A DNA stretch of 64,000 nucleotides from Candidatus Brocadia sp. (lineage in GTDB: Bacteria > Planctomycetota > Brocadiia > Brocadiales > Brocadiaceae), in NCBI GenBank assembly GCA_021646415.1, contig SOEU01000018.1:1-64000 (forward strand), read 5' to 3'. The translations under genes were made by a program, and so were the position numbers. The notes under the pieces were generated by a model. The model searched no databases. It saw only the letters and a program-made list of their open reading frames with translations, and was not told the DNA's origin. Each line of letters starts with the position of its first letter. Position 1 is the stretch's first letter. Shown one piece after another: positions 9,481-18,213 of the stretch.

Positions 9481-10170
9481 ATGTCCCAAATATCATCGTT
9501 TACCGTCAGTACAGAGCCAACTATCCGGAGCAATCTTTACAAATTATTTTCTCTTGGATTCCGTTACCCCACTCCGGAGGTTTTCAAAACATTTCAAAAT
9601 GGAACCTATTTAACAAGACTGTGGGATAACATAAAATCTCTTCCCCATCTTAAAACGATTCAAGCCCAACAGGCCGAATTAACCGGAAAAATTCAAGACA
9701 GTCTGGAAGGAGTTGGCTTTGAAGACTTTGTGGTAAAATGCGTCAGCACCTTTGATATTGGAACCCCCGAACCACCCTGTCCACCCTATGAAGGATTTTA
9801 TCGATCAGAATCCAGGGCTGCCGTCATGCTCAGTATAAGCAAATTTTACAAACATTTTGACCTGATTATGAGTCAAAAAGAAGGAAAACGTGAACTCCCT
9901 GATTATCTTTGTGCGGAGCTGGAATTCCTCCATTTCCTGACCTTTAAAGAGGCTCAGGCCAGAATTGATGGAAATCCTGAATTTTTGAAAGGGTACCTTC
10001 TGGCACAAAAAGATTTTCTTGAAAGGCACTTGATACAATGGGTACCAAAATTTTGCGATTCTCTTCAAAATTCGGCCAACGTACCATTTTATGTTTTGAT
10101 TGCCAGGATCGTATTAATGTTTATCACATGTGAACTTGAATTAGTAAGTGCGAAATTACATAGTGTCTGA
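9481..10170 (+). CDS. TorD/NarJ-family molybdoenzyme chaperone
   Basis: This 229-residue, mostly helical protein looks like a TorD/DmsD/NarJ-type cytoplasmic chaperone that helps insert the molybdenum cofactor into the alpha subunit. Supporting signs are the N-terminal RSNLYKLFSLGFRYPTPEVF and the later LCAELEFLHFLTFKEAQA segment. GGAG lies seven bases before the ATG. The last codons and the stop TGA (10168-10170) come from the left end of an IS remnant. Removing the IS would restore a slightly different tail (KLHIFS instead of KLHSV), so function is probably intact. Confidence 0.8.
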   Translation: MSQISSFTVSTEPTIRSNLYKLFSLGFRYPTPEVFKTFQNGTYLTRLWDNIKSLPHLKTIQAQQAELTGKIQDSLEGVGFEDFVVKCVSTFDIGTPEPPCPPYEGFYRSESRAAVMLSISKFYKHFDLIMSQKEGKRELPDYLCAELEFLHFLTFKEAQARIDGNPEFLKGYLLAQKDFLERHLIQWVPKFCDSLQNSANVPFYVLIARIVLMFITCELELVSAKLHSV

Positions 10171-11016
10171 ACGAAAACACCTTTTTTTGAAAAGCATCAG
10201 GGCGGTTTTCCACTCGCTAAAATCATTTCTTAAAATTTGATGTTAGACTTCTGGCAAAAATAAGTATTCCTTACTCATGTTCCTTGATTTTAAACTTGTC
10301 TGGAGATAGTGTCTCCATTGTCATACTGTTTCTTGTAGTTTTTTAGACTGCCTTTCGCAGCTTCTCGTGCTTCTTTCGCGCCTTCTCCTGAAGCACGTTC
10401 CCCAGCTTGTGTAAATTCGCAGCCAGCACTCCCAGTGCACAATACCTTTTAAATGCATGCAATCCTTTGTCCAGGCACCTATCCAAGCCGTGATGTTCCA
10501 AACGATTGATGTCAGATTCCACCGCTGAGTGCCTATGTCTGAGCTTCTGAAACGTCTTGCTCGACTCCTCTGCTTGTTCCGCTTGGTTCTTCTTTCCCTT
10601 CTTCGGCATGATTACCTCTGGTATATATAATTTCAGCAACTCCTTGTTCTCTCGCTTATAAAAACCTTTGTCAAAACTTATGCTCTCTATCGCGTGTGAC
10701 ATAGATATGTTGCAATGCCCTCAATATCGGCGGTAGCTTATCTCGACTCTTGATTGGCAGTTGTACTGCTGAAATGGGTATGATGCCAAACTTGTGTTGC
10801 TGCTCAAATCTCTTTCTCATCTTCTATCGAATGTCCTTTGCCTTTTTATTAACGTATCGAATATTTGCCCCTTTTCCCGTCTCGCTGATAGCCAAACCCT
10901 CATTTTCCGCCACAAGTTTACCTCGCCTGCTTCAAACATTCAACACTTTTATCCGATTCTTTTCGCCTTCTTCTCCTTGTATTATCAGTCTTCGGCTGGT
11001 TTCCGTTCAAACACTA
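10161..11016 (-). mobile_element. Internally deleted IS remnant (ISNCY-like) with terminal inverted repeats
   Basis: The left end TAGTGTCTGAACGAAAAC (10161-10178) is an imperfect inverted copy of the right end at 10999-11016, which reads TAGTGTTTGAACGGAAAC on the minus strand. ACAT lies on both sides and fits a short target duplication. Between the ends are only N- and C-terminal parts of a transposase. At about 860 bp it is roughly half the size of an intact element of this kind. It separates the chaperone gene from a tatA fragment. Confidence 0.8.
10343..10820 (-). pseudogene. Transposase with large internal deletion (ISNCY family)
   Basis: The minus strand from 10820 encodes a transposase N-terminus (MRKRFEQQHKFGIIP, then SRDKLPPILRALQHIYVT). 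Near 10700 it jumps, with a frame change, to the C-terminal part containing SFDKGFYKRENKELL, RHRHSAVESDINRLEHHGLD and FKRYCALGVLAANLHKLG. The central catalytic region is missing. The open C-terminal piece alone runs 10343-10702 (119 residues). It is inactive and lies inside the terminal repeats described above. Confidence 0.8.
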
Positions 11017-11054
11017 CATATTTTCAGCTAAAAATAGAAATGGAGTTGAGACGA

Positions 11055-11173
11055 ATGACTGGATACACAGAGTTGATATTAATCATTTTTGTTGTCTTCC
11101 TTCTTTTCGGGGCTGGTAACATCCCAAGAGGTTAGCCGAAAATGTCAACAATAATGCAGTATTACTTATGTAA
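11055..11173 (+). pseudogene. Frameshifted tatA-like gene
   Basis: An ATG at 11055, nine bases after GGAG, opens a short TatA-like helix: MTGYTELILIIFVVFLLFG followed by AGNIPR. Frame 1 stops at 11133. The expected continuation (LAENVNNN) is read in a second frame from 11132 to the stop at 11171-11173. The typical FG-x-x-x-IPR hinge and transmembrane helix are clear, but the amphipathic helix is broken. Before the IS insertion this gene would have started about 20 bases after the chaperone, linking the operon to twin-arginine export. Confidence 0.65.
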
Positions 11174-11190
11174 CTTTGCCAAGCCGATAG

Positions 11191-11802
11191 TTATTCAGGA
11201 TCGGGACGCTCTGTGCATGGTTTGTTGCCAGGTCCGGGTAGCGGGGCTTTGGCTCCACCCTTCGATTCACCTTCAATAAGTGCTTCTATATTAGAGTATG
11301 GATATATTGTTGGCGCATTATTTATCATCAAGCCTCCGGTATCTGCAGAAGGACCGTAGGTGCTGTAAATTTCGCGTCCCAGCATACGTAGCATCATCGT
11401 CAATTGCCCACGATGATGCGCTGAATGGGCTATCCTTCTGGTCATAATCCAGGCCTTCGAGCGCTTGACGTCAAAGAATGGGACTACTTTTTCCCACCAG
11501 GCCTTGTCCGTCTTTTGTAAGGCTGCAAGTCGCTTCCCAGAATCCTCGGCATAACGCTTGATGAATTCCAAACGGGTTTCCTGATTCGGTAATGGTGGGG
11601 CGCTAACATCGATCTCCATCATGTTTCGAAACCAGAGATTCTCACTCACACACTGATGCACCATATGCTCAAGGGCGTTTCTTCCGCGCCTGTCGTTATG
11701 GCGTGGACGTACACGCAGATCCTCGTCTTTAAACATACTCCAGACGCTCAGCGTCTTCATTCGCTCGGTCTCATAAGTATCGATTAAAAATTGGTATTCC
11801 AC
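11191..11802 (-). CDS. DinB-like family protein
   Basis: The 203-residue protein has the four-helix layout of the DinB/YfiT superfamily: LIDTYETERMKTLSVWSM, then H46 of EHMVHQ, and the metal-binding pair in AHSAHHRGQLTMMLRMLG. These histidines usually bind a divalent metal; many members are thiol-dependent transferases. The start is GTG with GGAGG seven bases upstream. The exact reaction is unknown. It is followed on the same strand by no further intact gene. Confidence 0.75.
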   Translation of the reverse strand: MEYQFLIDTYETERMKTLSVWSMFKDEDLRVRPRHNDRRGRNALEHMVHQCVSENLWFRNMMEIDVSAPPLPNQETRLEFIKRYAEDSGKRLAALQKTDKAWWEKVVPFFDVKRSKAWIMTRRIAHSAHHRGQLTMMLRMLGREIYSTYGPSADTGGLMINNAPTIYPYSNIEALIEGESKGGAKAPLPGPGNKPCTERPDPE

Positions 11803-11840
11803 GATTGTTACCTCCTTTATTTTTGCAGAAAACGTAGGGA

Positions 11841-12533
11841 CTACGAAGACATATATCCGGCGATAATAACATGACGGTCGCTTACCACTTTTACCGATAC
11901 ATGCTTCAATTTTGTCTCTCTCAGCTGTTCATGGATTTCCTCCGCTTCAAAAGCGGCAAGGAGTGAGTTGTAAAAATCCCGTCTAAGAATTTCTGGTTCA
12001 TTCGCCACATAAGTTTCCATGAGTGCACGTGCTTCAACAACTGTTTGTGGTCTTTTCAAATCCATGATAAAGACAGGTGCGCCGGAATTGGCATACCGTT
12101 GAATGACCTGATAAAGCACCCGGGGATTGGGAAGGTGATGGAGCAGGCTATTACTGATAACGATATCGTATTTTGTGATCGGGAGAACAGCTTCCGGCAA
12201 CCTCCCATGAATGAGTTTTACACGGTCATGAATGTCACGTGCTTCTCTGAGAAGCCCCTTCCCGTAACGGATCATGGCTTCAGAACCATCAACACCATGG
12301 ACAATGCATCCTGGATAGGCACGGGCAAAACGAATGGTTATGTCCCCATGACCGCAACCCAAATCGAGGACATAACCATTTATACCTTTGTGACCAAACA
12401 TATCCTGAAATAAGGCGATAAACCTGCTGTGGGCATCCTCAAAATCCGCTTCGGCATAAGCGCGTACTTGCCCCTCTTCTTCCATCAGTTCTGGTTCGGG
12501 TACTCGTTCCAAGAAACAACTCTCTTCTTTCAT
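11841..12533 (-). CDS. Class I SAM-dependent methyltransferase
   Basis: The 230-residue protein has a Rossmann-type SAM-binding motif VLDLGCGHGDIT (about residues 56-67), an acidic loop HGVDGSEAMI and the later SNSLLHHLPNP motif. The overall pattern is that of small-molecule methyltransferases. The start ATG lacks a strong ribosome-binding site. It precedes the DinB-like gene on the same strand by 38 bases. The substrate is not evident. Confidence 0.8.
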   Translation of the reverse strand: MKEESCFLERVPEPELMEEEGQVRAYAEADFEDAHSRFIALFQDMFGHKGINGYVLDLGCGHGDITIRFARAYPGCIVHGVDGSEAMIRYGKGLLREARDIHDRVKLIHGRLPEAVLPITKYDIVISNSLLHHLPNPRVLYQVIQRYANSGAPVFIMDLKRPQTVVEARALMETYVANEPEILRRDFYNSLLAAFEAEEIHEQLRETKLKHVSVKVVSDRHVIIAGYMSS

Positions 12534-12719
12534 TACTCTGTTAAAAAACGTTTGTGAAAAAATATTTTTAAGTCACAAGTAGAGTTCGGCCTAACTTACC
12601 ATAAATCAATGCCTTGCAACTTATTTTGTACTTGACTTGTTCCTTTTACTCCTGTTATTAATTGCACTTGTGAACTTTTTGATCAACCAACAACTGGAGC
12701 AAAGGATTTAAGTATTTTT

Positions 12720-12968
12720 GGCGCAAACATCCCTCTGTTAAATACGTTTCTGAGAAATTTCGCCTCTTGCTTTAGCAAAAAACAAATAGCCATGTTTACC
12801 CTGGTCATCTATGCCTTGTTCAAAGACTACAAAAGAAACTCCCTTAATGCAATGACAAAAGCCACTCATACCGATTATCAGAAGCTTCAATGCTTCTTCT
12901 CAGATTCAAAATGGGATATCCAGGCAATCAAACGCACAAGACTGGAAATCATTCAAAAACAAAGTAAT
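12720..12968 (+). pseudogene. Truncated DDE transposase N-terminus (IS4/IS701-like)
   Basis: An open frame reads LLNTFLRNFASCFSKKQ, then MFTLVIYALFKDYKRNSLNAM and KLQCFFSDSKWDIQAI, ending RLEIIQKQ. This is the typical N-terminal part of a DDE_5-type transposase. At about 12968 similarity stops and the sequence becomes a methyltransferase fragment on the other strand. The catalytic domain is absent. The formal ORF continuing to 13142 is antisense to the methyltransferase remnant and not real. Confidence 0.6.
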
Positions 12969-13234
12969 GATCAAAAGAATCACCCTGAAATGGAAGGTCT
13001 TCTGCTTTTGCCTCATGAATACCCCTCTTGGCAACTTCGGCCATTTCCTTTGCAGGTTCAGCGCCAACTTTTATCCCAAAGGGAATTGAAAAACGTCCCG
13101 CCCCAACTCCGATCTCTATCCCATCCCCTGTTTCAGGTATGAATTTCCTAACTGACTCCATTCTGACTTATAAACCCACGTTGTATTTCGAACCACGCAT
13201 CATATTCCAGTGCCACTTGTTCAAAAACATTCAT
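12949..13234 (-). pseudogene. Truncated, frameshifted SAM-dependent methyltransferase
   Basis: On the minus strand an ATG at 13234 begins MNVFEQVALEYDAWFE. A one-base shift near 13160 moves to a second frame with ESVRKFIPETGDGIEIGVG, AGRFSIPFGIKVG and AEDLPFQGDSFDH. These are the first motifs of a class I methyltransferase. The gene ends where the transposase fragment begins, near 12968, so the C-terminal half is lost. Confidence 0.7.
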
Positions 13235-13357
13235 ATTTATTAATTAGGCTGCCTTCGATAGAAACATATTATCCACGAAACATTCGAAAAGACACTAAAA
13301 AAATTCGCTATTTTCGAGTATTTTCGTGAGCAAATTGGGAATCCCCATACATTTGAA

Positions 13358-13789
13358 TTAATATTCAAGCTTATTTACCCAATCGGGATATCTTATTTCT
13401 TTAACACTATCATAAGGAAGGGTATAAGGCTTAATATCAATAAGAGGAGTTCCGTCAAGTACATTCAACCCTTTAACCTTGATTACATTCCCATTTCTTT
13501 TAATTACTTTAACGGTAGTCATACCAATAGGATTAGGCCTCCAGGGACAACGGCAGGCAAATATGCCAACCTCTGGCACATCCTTTTTCCCCTGAGGTCT
13601 CATTTTAAGTTTGACCTTATCTACTTTATCCAACCAATAAAGTACGATAAGGTGAGAATATTCGTCAATTTCTTCCAAACCATCTGAGTAGTTGCCGTCA
13701 ATGATTATTTCTGTGATCAAGTCCTGCCAACCGCCAAATTTGGGTTGTTCTATGGGACTTTTGATATAACCTATAGACTTTAATTGCAT
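13358..13789 (-). CDS. TrmO/TsaA-like tRNA methyltransferase
   Basis: The 143-residue protein matches the TrmO (TsaA-like) domain: an N-terminal IGYIKSP strand, then GIFACRCPWRPNPIGMT and GLNVLDGTPLIDIKPY. TrmO family members use SAM to methylate the t6A37 base of tRNA for threonine codons. The length fits a single-domain version without the C-terminal extension of E. coli TrmO. The start has AGGAGA ten bases upstream. It is flanked by gene fragments on both sides. Confidence 0.85.
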   Translation of the reverse strand: MQLKSIGYIKSPIEQPKFGGWQDLITEIIIDGNYSDGLEEIDEYSHLIVLYWLDKVDKVKLKMRPQGKKDVPEVGIFACRCPWRPNPIGMTTVKVIKRNGNVIKVKGLNVLDGTPLIDIKPYTLPYDSVKEIRYPDWVNKLEY

Positions 13790-13879
13790 AAAATTTCTCC
13801 TGTGAGGTTAAAGTCTTTGTGTGGTCTATCCTTCAACCTTATTGATAAAATTTCTATCTTTTTGGATTTGAAAATAACA

Positions 13880-13966
13880 CTATAAATCACGACGCAGAGC
13901 CGCCTGTTTTTCAGGGTTGGTGGTGAGCGCTTCGAATGCCCGTTGGGTTGGGCCGTAGTAAACGCG
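13880..13966 (-). pseudogene. C-terminal scrap of a gene, possibly a methyltransferase
   Basis: The minus strand encodes RVYYGPTQRAFEALTTNPEK followed by QAALRRDL and a stop at 13880-13882. It has no start and resembles the end of class I methyltransferases. It lies within an otherwise empty stretch between the TrmO gene and the toxin fragment. Confidence 0.35.
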
Positions 13967-13970
13967 CCTC

Positions 13971-14189
13971 TCAGGCAGCCCAGTCAACAACCTTCAGGTT
14001 TTTTATTCGTTTAAATTCTCTGATATTGTTAGCAACAAGGGTAACGCCGGGACACAGGGCATGCGTCCCTATTAATGTATCCAGCGAGCCGATAGGTTTA
14101 CCACTCTTCTCAAGGTGTGAACGGATTAATCCATACGCTTCTGCCGCTTTTTCATCAAAAGAGGCAATTCCAATACTCCATTGCTCCAT
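13971..14189 (-). pseudogene. C-terminal half of a VapC-like PIN toxin
   Basis: The 72-residue frame matches the second half of VapC-type PIN-domain RNases: a helix with YGLIRSHLEKSGKPIGS, the acidic SLDTLIGTHAL motif and a terminal LVANNIREFKRI. The N-terminal half with the first catalytic aspartate is missing, and no antitoxin gene is visible. It directly abuts a transporter fragment, so both appear to be debris joined by deletion. Confidence 0.7.
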
Positions 14190-14509
14190 TACTCCGTATC
14201 AAAAGTAGATTTGTTTTCCAGATTGAAAGGGTTGAGCGCTCTTAAATCGATACTAGCACTAACTACAACAAAAAATATAGGTATTAGTATTTCTACGAGC
14301 GGTTTTGTCTTTTCATCGATTAATTCCAATTGTTTCGTTCTCGTGAGATGCATGCCGGCTAAGAATGCGCCACTGATTGTAGCCATACCAAAGGTATTGG
14401 CGTAACAAGCCATAATCAATAGGAAACAGAAGGAAATGGTAATTATGGTGCCTTTTGTTTTAACCTTGTCCAGAAGATTAAAAAGTGTCGTTTTATCAGT
14501 GGGGTACAA
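14189..14509 (-). pseudogene. Fragment of a CPA2-type Na+/H+ (Kef-like) antiporter
   Basis: About 106 codons encode transmembrane segments with SGAFLAGMHL and LIPIFFVVVSASIDL, characteristic of the middle of CPA2 monovalent cation/proton antiporters. An intact protein would be about 380 residues or more. There is an in-frame stop just upstream and no convincing start, and the C-terminus ends at the toxin fragment. Confidence 0.65.
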
Positions 14510-14561
14510 AATCGATATTCTTCAAAAATGAGTGTTTGGGGGACTTAATCAATAGAGTCAT

Positions 14562-16697
14562 TTAGGCCGATTTCAATGCGTTTTGATAAAACTTTATCGC
14601 ATATTCCTTTACCATTCTCCGAGCGCTGAATAGGGGAGAATTGCTTTCTATCGCTTCTTTCATAACCTTAACCCATTCACGAGGCACTCCCTCATCATCA
14701 ACACGATAATAGGTTGGGATTATTTCATTCTCTAAGAGTGTATACAAGGCATCGGAATCGGTGGCATCCCTGTTTTCCCCATTATCAACACCATCACCAA
14801 AGCCCCAGCCATTTTTACCATTGAACCCTTCTGACCACCAACCGTCGAGAATGCTCAGATGGGGAACACCGTTCAGAGACGCCTTCATTCCACTCGTACC
14901 AGACGCTTCAAGAGGGGGAAGAGGATTGTTCAGCCATACATCAACACCATGCACAAGATATTGTGCTAATTGTTCATCGTAGTCCTCAACAAAAACTATT
15001 CGACCACCAAAAGATGGGTTCTTTGCTGCATTAAATATTTGTTGCAAGAGTTGTTTCCCAGGGTTGTCATCGGGATGGGCCTTTCCCGCAAAGATAATCT
15101 GTACGGGTTTCCAGGGATCATTAAGCATATTCTTGAGGCGCTCAACATTTTGCAAAATCAATGTAGCTCTCTTATATGTAGCAAATCTTCTGGCAAAACC
15201 CAGTGTCAATACATTGGGGTCAAGGAGTACTCCCGAAGCAATAATTATCTGTGTGTCTGCCTTGCCATTGTGCCATCTTCTTCTTGCCCTTTCCCGGATG
15301 TTTATTATTAATTTCATCTTTAACCAGGAATGGATATTCCATAGTTCTTCATCCGGGATGTCATAGATGAGTTTCCAGATATCTCGGTCGTCATGGTCTG
15401 CTAACCAGTTGGGTCCCAAATATTTGTTGAAAAGGAGTTGCATTTTCGGCTCAATCCAGGTTGGGATGTGAATTCCATTCGTAATGTGATCAATGGGTGT
15501 TTTTTCTTCCGGAATATCTGGCCAGAGAGATTTCCACATCTGTTTTGCAATTTCTCCATGTTTTTTACTTACGCCGTTGTGATAGGCGGACATCCTGAGC
15601 GCGAATGCGGTCATATTAAATCCTGCATTTGGCGCTTCCGGATTAATTCCCAGGTTGAAAAAGGTATCACGATCTAATCCAGACACAGGCCCATAGGCGC
15701 TAAAATACTTTTCCATCAACGGGAAGGGGAACACGTCATGACCGGCCGGTACCGGGGTGTGGGTGGTAAATACAGTCGTTGCCTTCACCTGATCAAGGGC
15801 TTCCTGGTATTTCATGCCGTCTTCAACCCTTTCTCTGATTCTTTCAAGGATGGCAAAGGCCGGATGACCTTCGTTTAAATGAAGGACGGAGTGTTTTATG
15901 CCAAGGGTATTGAGCACCTGTGCACCGCCTATCCCCAGGACAATTTCCTGTCTTAAGCGATGCTCCTGCCCCCCGCTGTATAAATGGTCTGATATATTGC
16001 GATTCCATGGGTCATTCATGTCTATATCCGTATCTATCAGATACAGGGATACCTTGCCGATCTGAACCTTCCATACTTCAATATATATGGGAGGGTCGAT
16101 AAAAGGTACTTTAACTACCAAACGATTTCCTTTGCTATCGAATACACGGCAAACTGGGGCATTTTCCCTGTCAAGTATTTCACTTTCGTTTTCCTGCCAT
16201 CCGTCAGGTTTAATTCGTTGCTTCAAATATCCGCCGGGATACATAAACCCAACCGCTACCAAAGGCACTTTAAGATCGCTGCATTCCTTTATAAAGTCTC
16301 CTGCAAGAAAACCGAGACCTCCTGCATAAAAAGGAAGGGAATGGTGAAGACCATATTCAGCAGAAAAATAGGCGATAGGCAACATGTTGGGATCGGAAAT
16401 ATTACTAGAAAACCAGCCACCGTTTGTAGTAATATCGGATTTATATCGTGCCATAACTGCATCGTAATGTCTGAGAAACTTTTGATCCCGTACGGCTTCA
16501 TTTAGAATTTTTTTGTCAACTTCGTGAAGCATTTTTACAGGGTTGTGTATGCTTATCTTCCAGGCAGCACGATTGAGCATCTTAAAAAGCATTCTTGCTT
16601 CGGGATGCCAACTCCACCAGAGATTGTATGCTAATTTAACAAGACCAGAAATTCTGTTCGGGATGTGTTTGAATTTATCTTGAATCTGGTCTGTCAT
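14562..16697 (-). CDS. glgP: Alpha-glucan (glycogen) phosphorylase
   Basis: This roughly 711-residue enzyme belongs to GT35, the short bacterial/archaeal type lacking the animal regulatory N-terminus. It should release glucose-1-phosphate from storage glucans. Visible motifs are LAYNLWWSWHPEA near the start, AYFSAEYGLHHSLPFYAGGLG, HLNEGHPAF and the PLP-site region EASGTSGMKASLNG. The best start is the ATG at 16697, preceded by GAAGG; an upstream TTG at 16709 is possible. It follows the beta-CASP nuclease and LOG genes on the same strand, an arrangement linked to low-energy survival elsewhere. Confidence 0.9.
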   Translation of the reverse strand: MTDQIQDKFKHIPNRISGLVKLAYNLWWSWHPEARMLFKMLNRAAWKISIHNPVKMLHEVDKKILNEAVRDQKFLRHYDAVMARYKSDITTNGGWFSSNISDPNMLPIAYFSAEYGLHHSLPFYAGGLGFLAGDFIKECSDLKVPLVAVGFMYPGGYLKQRIKPDGWQENESEILDRENAPVCRVFDSKGNRLVVKVPFIDPPIYIEVWKVQIGKVSLYLIDTDIDMNDPWNRNISDHLYSGGQEHRLRQEIVLGIGGAQVLNTLGIKHSVLHLNEGHPAFAILERIRERVEDGMKYQEALDQVKATTVFTTHTPVPAGHDVFPFPLMEKYFSAYGPVSGLDRDTFFNLGINPEAPNAGFNMTAFALRMSAYHNGVSKKHGEIAKQMWKSLWPDIPEEKTPIDHITNGIHIPTWIEPKMQLLFNKYLGPNWLADHDDRDIWKLIYDIPDEELWNIHSWLKMKLIINIRERARRRWHNGKADTQIIIASGVLLDPNVLTLGFARRFATYKRATLILQNVERLKNMLNDPWKPVQIIFAGKAHPDDNPGKQLLQQIFNAAKNPSFGGRIVFVEDYDEQLAQYLVHGVDVWLNNPLPPLEASGTSGMKASLNGVPHLSILDGWWSEGFNGKNGWGFGDGVDNGENRDATDSDALYTLLENEIIPTYYRVDDEGVPREWVKVMKEAIESNSPLFSARRMVKEYAIKFYQNALKSA

Positions 16698-16705
16698 GTT
16701 TACCT

Positions 16706-16810
16706 TCAATGGATTGATGGTAAGGCCATGGCCCCGGAACTCGCAACTGCACCTTCCAGCTTGTGCTTAACATCTGCTAATGCATCGATGAAAAAGTTTA
16801 CCGTAATCAT
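16706..16810 (-). CDS. Possible 34-residue coupled small protein
   Basis: An ATG at 16808-16810 overlaps the stop codon of the nuclease gene (ATGA arrangement) and opens MITVNFFIDALADVKHKLEG followed by AVASSGAMALPSIH. The stop lies nine bases before the phosphorylase ATG. Position and overlap suggest translational coupling. I recognise no family. It could instead be a chance frame or a degraded gene start. Confidence 0.35.
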   Translation of the reverse strand: MITVNFFIDALADVKHKLEGAVASSGAMALPSIH

Positions 16811-18213
16811 AGTTTTATTACGTCTCCAGGCCCTGGAGTCTCAACGGATTGGAAACCTTGGGTACTAAATTTCGTTTTCAAAGTCTCCTGAGAATTTGGT
16901 TCTCCATGCACAAGAACGACTTTCTCTAGATGCCCTTGGCTTCGGACAGCATCAGCAAAGCGAAGCAATCCATTCTGATCTGCGTGGCCAGAGAAACCGT
17001 TCAGAACAACCACCTCGGCTTCGAGACGGCACATGCCTCCATAAATTTTAACTTCAGGTCGCTTTTCCACCAATCTTCTCCCTAAGGTGTGTTCTGCCTG
17101 ATATCCAACGATAATAACGGTGTTCCTGGGGTCCTCGATCGTGGCAACGAGATGATGCAGAATTCTTCCACCTTCGCACATACCGCTTGCTGAAATTACA
17201 ATGGAGGGCTCGGTGGCCGAAGAGACTCTCTTTGAGTCTTCGACACTTGAAATATACTTTAGGCCTGGAAATTCAAAGGGCGAATTCTCACTATGAAGTA
17301 GAGCGAAGGTCTCCGTGTCGTAACACTCCGGGTGCAGTTTGAAGACGTCCGTTAGTTTCACGGTGAGAGGAGAATCGATGTACACCGGAATTGAAGGAAT
17401 CCGCTTTTGGTAATGTAGTTTCTTGAGTGCATAGATGATCTCCTGGGCACGCTCCAGAGCAAAGGATGGAATGACAATTTTCCCGCCCCTTTTACTGGTG
17501 CGATTGATCACTTCAGCCAGTGCCTCAGTCGTCAATTCGATAGGATCGTGAAGCCTGTCTCCATAGGTGCTTTCCGTCAGGAGACATGAGACCCCATCTG
17601 GAATTTCTGGATCTCGCAAAATGGGAAGATGCTTGCGGCCTAAGTCACCCGTAAAAGCGAGACGCACTTTCCGACCATCGTCTTCGACATCGAGAACGGA
17701 TATGGCACTTCCCAATACATGGCCAGCATCAAAAAATGACAATGAAATGCCTGGAGCAATGGTCTGGTTTCTATGGTAGGGAATTCCTATAAACTGCGAC
17801 AGCGTGCCGGTCACATCTCTTTCGCCATAAAGAGGTTCGACGGGATCGAGATGCTTAACACCGCGCGAGATGAGTTTTTGAATGTGTTCGGCATCACCCT
17901 TCATGATCCATGCTGTATCCATCAACATGGGTGAGCAAAGATCGCGAGTGGCAGGTGTTGCATAGATCGGACCGCGATAGCCATTTTTGAAAATGCATGG
18001 CAGAGCGCCCGAATGGTCGATATGGGCATGAGATAATACGATGGCATCGAGTTGTTTGTCATCTATTGAGAAATTTCGATTTTTCTCGTCGGCCTCCTTG
18101 CGATGGCCTTGGAACAAACCACAGTCCAGCAATACAGATGCGCACGATGTGCGTAGTAAATGTTTAGATCCAGTGACTGTCTTCGCTGCGCCTATAAATT
18201 CTAGTTCTATCAT
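16807..18213 (-). CDS. Metallo-beta-lactamase/beta-CASP family nuclease
   Basis: The 468-residue protein has the HxHxDH metal motif SHAHIDHSG (residues 61-69), the GDLGR motif, a beta-CASP insert (ASGMCEGGRILHH) and the final FSGHADQ histidine. This is the Ysh1/CPSF73-like branch that acts as RNA endo- or exonuclease. All expected zinc ligands appear present. The ATG overlaps the LOG stop codon, with GAGGAGG seven bases upstream, so the two proteins are co-expressed. Confidence 0.88.
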   Translation of the reverse strand: MIELEFIGAAKTVTGSKHLLRTSCASVLLDCGLFQGHRKEADEKNRNFSIDDKQLDAIVLSHAHIDHSGALPCIFKNGYRGPIYATPATRDLCSPMLMDTAWIMKGDAEHIQKLISRGVKHLDPVEPLYGERDVTGTLSQFIGIPYHRNQTIAPGISLSFFDAGHVLGSAISVLDVEDDGRKVRLAFTGDLGRKHLPILRDPEIPDGVSCLLTESTYGDRLHDPIELTTEALAEVINRTSKRGGKIVIPSFALERAQEIIYALKKLHYQKRIPSIPVYIDSPLTVKLTDVFKLHPECYDTETFALLHSENSPFEFPGLKYISSVEDSKRVSSATEPSIVISASGMCEGGRILHHLVATIEDPRNTVIIVGYQAEHTLGRRLVEKRPEVKIYGGMCRLEAEVVVLNGFSGHADQNGLLRFADAVRSQGHLEKVVLVHGEPNSQETLKTKFSTQGFQSVETPGPGDVIKL

